From contig NZ_BBJH01000002.1 of the NCBI RefSeq assembly GCF_000739775.1, positions 186,001 to 250,000 of the forward strand: a stretch of 64,000 nt of DNA. The letters are read 5' to 3'. Positions 63,651 to 64,000 of the stretch are shown piece by piece (position 1 is the first letter of the stretch; each line of letters begins with the position of its first letter). The notes beneath the pieces are model-generated. The model worked only from the letters and a program-made list of their open reading frames with translations, searched no databases and was not told where the DNA came from. The position numbers and the translations under genes were made by a program. This DNA comes from Paraburkholderia heleia NBRC 101817 (GTDB taxonomy: Bacteria > Pseudomonadota > Gammaproteobacteria > Burkholderiales > Burkholderiaceae).

Positions 63651-64000
63651 TCAAAGATTGGCGGGTAACGGCTGACCAAACCACTTCTTCGACATTGCCT
63701 GGAGCGAGCCGTCCTTCTTCGCCTGTTCGATGGCCGTGTTGACCTTCGCGAGCAGTTGCGGCTCGTTCTTGTTGAGGCCCACGAAGCACGGCGAGTCCTT
63801 GATGACGAACTTCATCTGCGGTTCGCGCGGCGGATGCTTCGCGAGGATGGCCGCGGCGACGATGTTGCCCGCCGCAATCAACTGCACCTGGCCGGAGAGA
63901 AAGGCCTGGATCGTGGCGTTGTTGTCGTCGAAGCGGCGGATGGTGGCGTTGGGCGCCATGCTGGTGAGGGCCACTTCTTCGAGCGCGCCGCGCGTGGCGC
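63651..64000 (-). CDS. Amino-acid ABC transporter binding protein (C-terminal part, cut by window edge)
   Basis: The frame stays open to the window edge, so only the last 116 or so residues are seen. They contain the second lobe of an SBP_bac_3 protein: DDNNATIQAFLSGQVQLIAA, GNIVAAAILAKHPPREPQMK, then KDSPCFVGLNKNEPQLLAKV and a final SKKWFGQPLPANL. A cyclic-amino-acid or glutamate-type ligand is likely from the family. It heads the leftward importer operon. Confidence 0.92.
   Translation of the reverse strand, partial: ATRGALEEVALTSMAPNATIRRFDDNNATIQAFLSGQVQLIAAGNIVAAAILAKHPPREPQMKFVIKDSPCFVGLNKNEPQLLAKVNTAIEQAKKDGSLQAMSKKWFGQPLPANL

Overview
The window looks like a piece of a Burkholderiaceae chromosome or megaplasmid (Paraburkholderia, Caballeronia or Burkholderia type). 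The reasons are the uniformly high G+C, the strong third-position G/C bias of the genes, and several small families I associate with this group (DUF4148, DUF2844 with DUF3443, DUF2934, DUF6723). I see no rRNA, tRNA, CRISPR array, transposase, integrase or replication origin. The species cannot be named from sequence reading alone.

Layout. Positions 1-2745 are the end of a sugar-alcohol operon: CUT2 permease (cut by the window edge), short-chain dehydrogenase and a D-ribulokinase-type FGGY kinase. Positions 2765-10472 are mixed housekeeping and accessory genes: Bcr/CflA exporter, solitary cysteine desulfurase, GcvA-like LysR regulator, membrane protein, a MoaD-like ubiquitin-fold protein paired with a BNR beta-propeller, and a PPC-domain protein. 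Positions 10648-15224 are a lipid-attack region with a lipoprotein, a Tat-exported phospholipase C and an OMPLA-type phospholipase A. Positions 15375-25690 hold envelope and metabolic genes: a COG4705 four-repeat membrane protein behind a PmrA-like box, an OpgC-like acyltransferase coupled to a tannase-family esterase, a DUF2844/DUF3443 secreted pair that reads like a pepsin-fold lipoprotein with a partner, YaiI and an ArcD-like antiporter.

Positions 25763-28742 are a complete glutathione-dependent formaldehyde detoxification operon (frmR, adhC, gfa, fghA) with two tandem FrmR-like operators and a terminator. Positions 29370-36414 carry an AraC regulator facing an exported GH3 beta-glucosidase and a three-gene CUT2 sugar importer: cleave outside, import the product. 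Positions 36994-43564 are a sulfonate/sulfone sulfur-scavenging cluster (LLM monooxygenase, DszC/SfnB-like flavoprotein, binding protein, ssuB, ssuC, ssuD) whose leading ssuA gene is truncated. Positions 43855-47213 hold an SDR lacking the catalytic tyrosine, a Tat-exported isonitrile-hydratase-like DJ-1 protein, a secreted SnoaL-like protein and a GlxA-type regulator. Positions 47754-49267 are decaying DNA with gene fragments.

Positions 49268-61566 are a short-chain amide utilisation island. An NCS1-transporter/histidine-kinase fusion and an overlapping LuxR-type response regulator diverge from urtABCDE, formamidase fmdA, fmdB and aliphatic amidase amiE, with a perfect palindrome in the divergent promoter region. 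No urease gene is present, so the Urt-type importer probably serves amides here. The window ends with a convergent polar amino-acid ABC transporter (61560-64000) whose binding-protein gene runs off the edge.

The best candidates for something not yet described are the DUF2844/DUF3443 pepsin-like pair, the MoaD-like/BNR-propeller pair, and the NCS1 sensor kinase with a cysteine-rich module between transporter and kinase.
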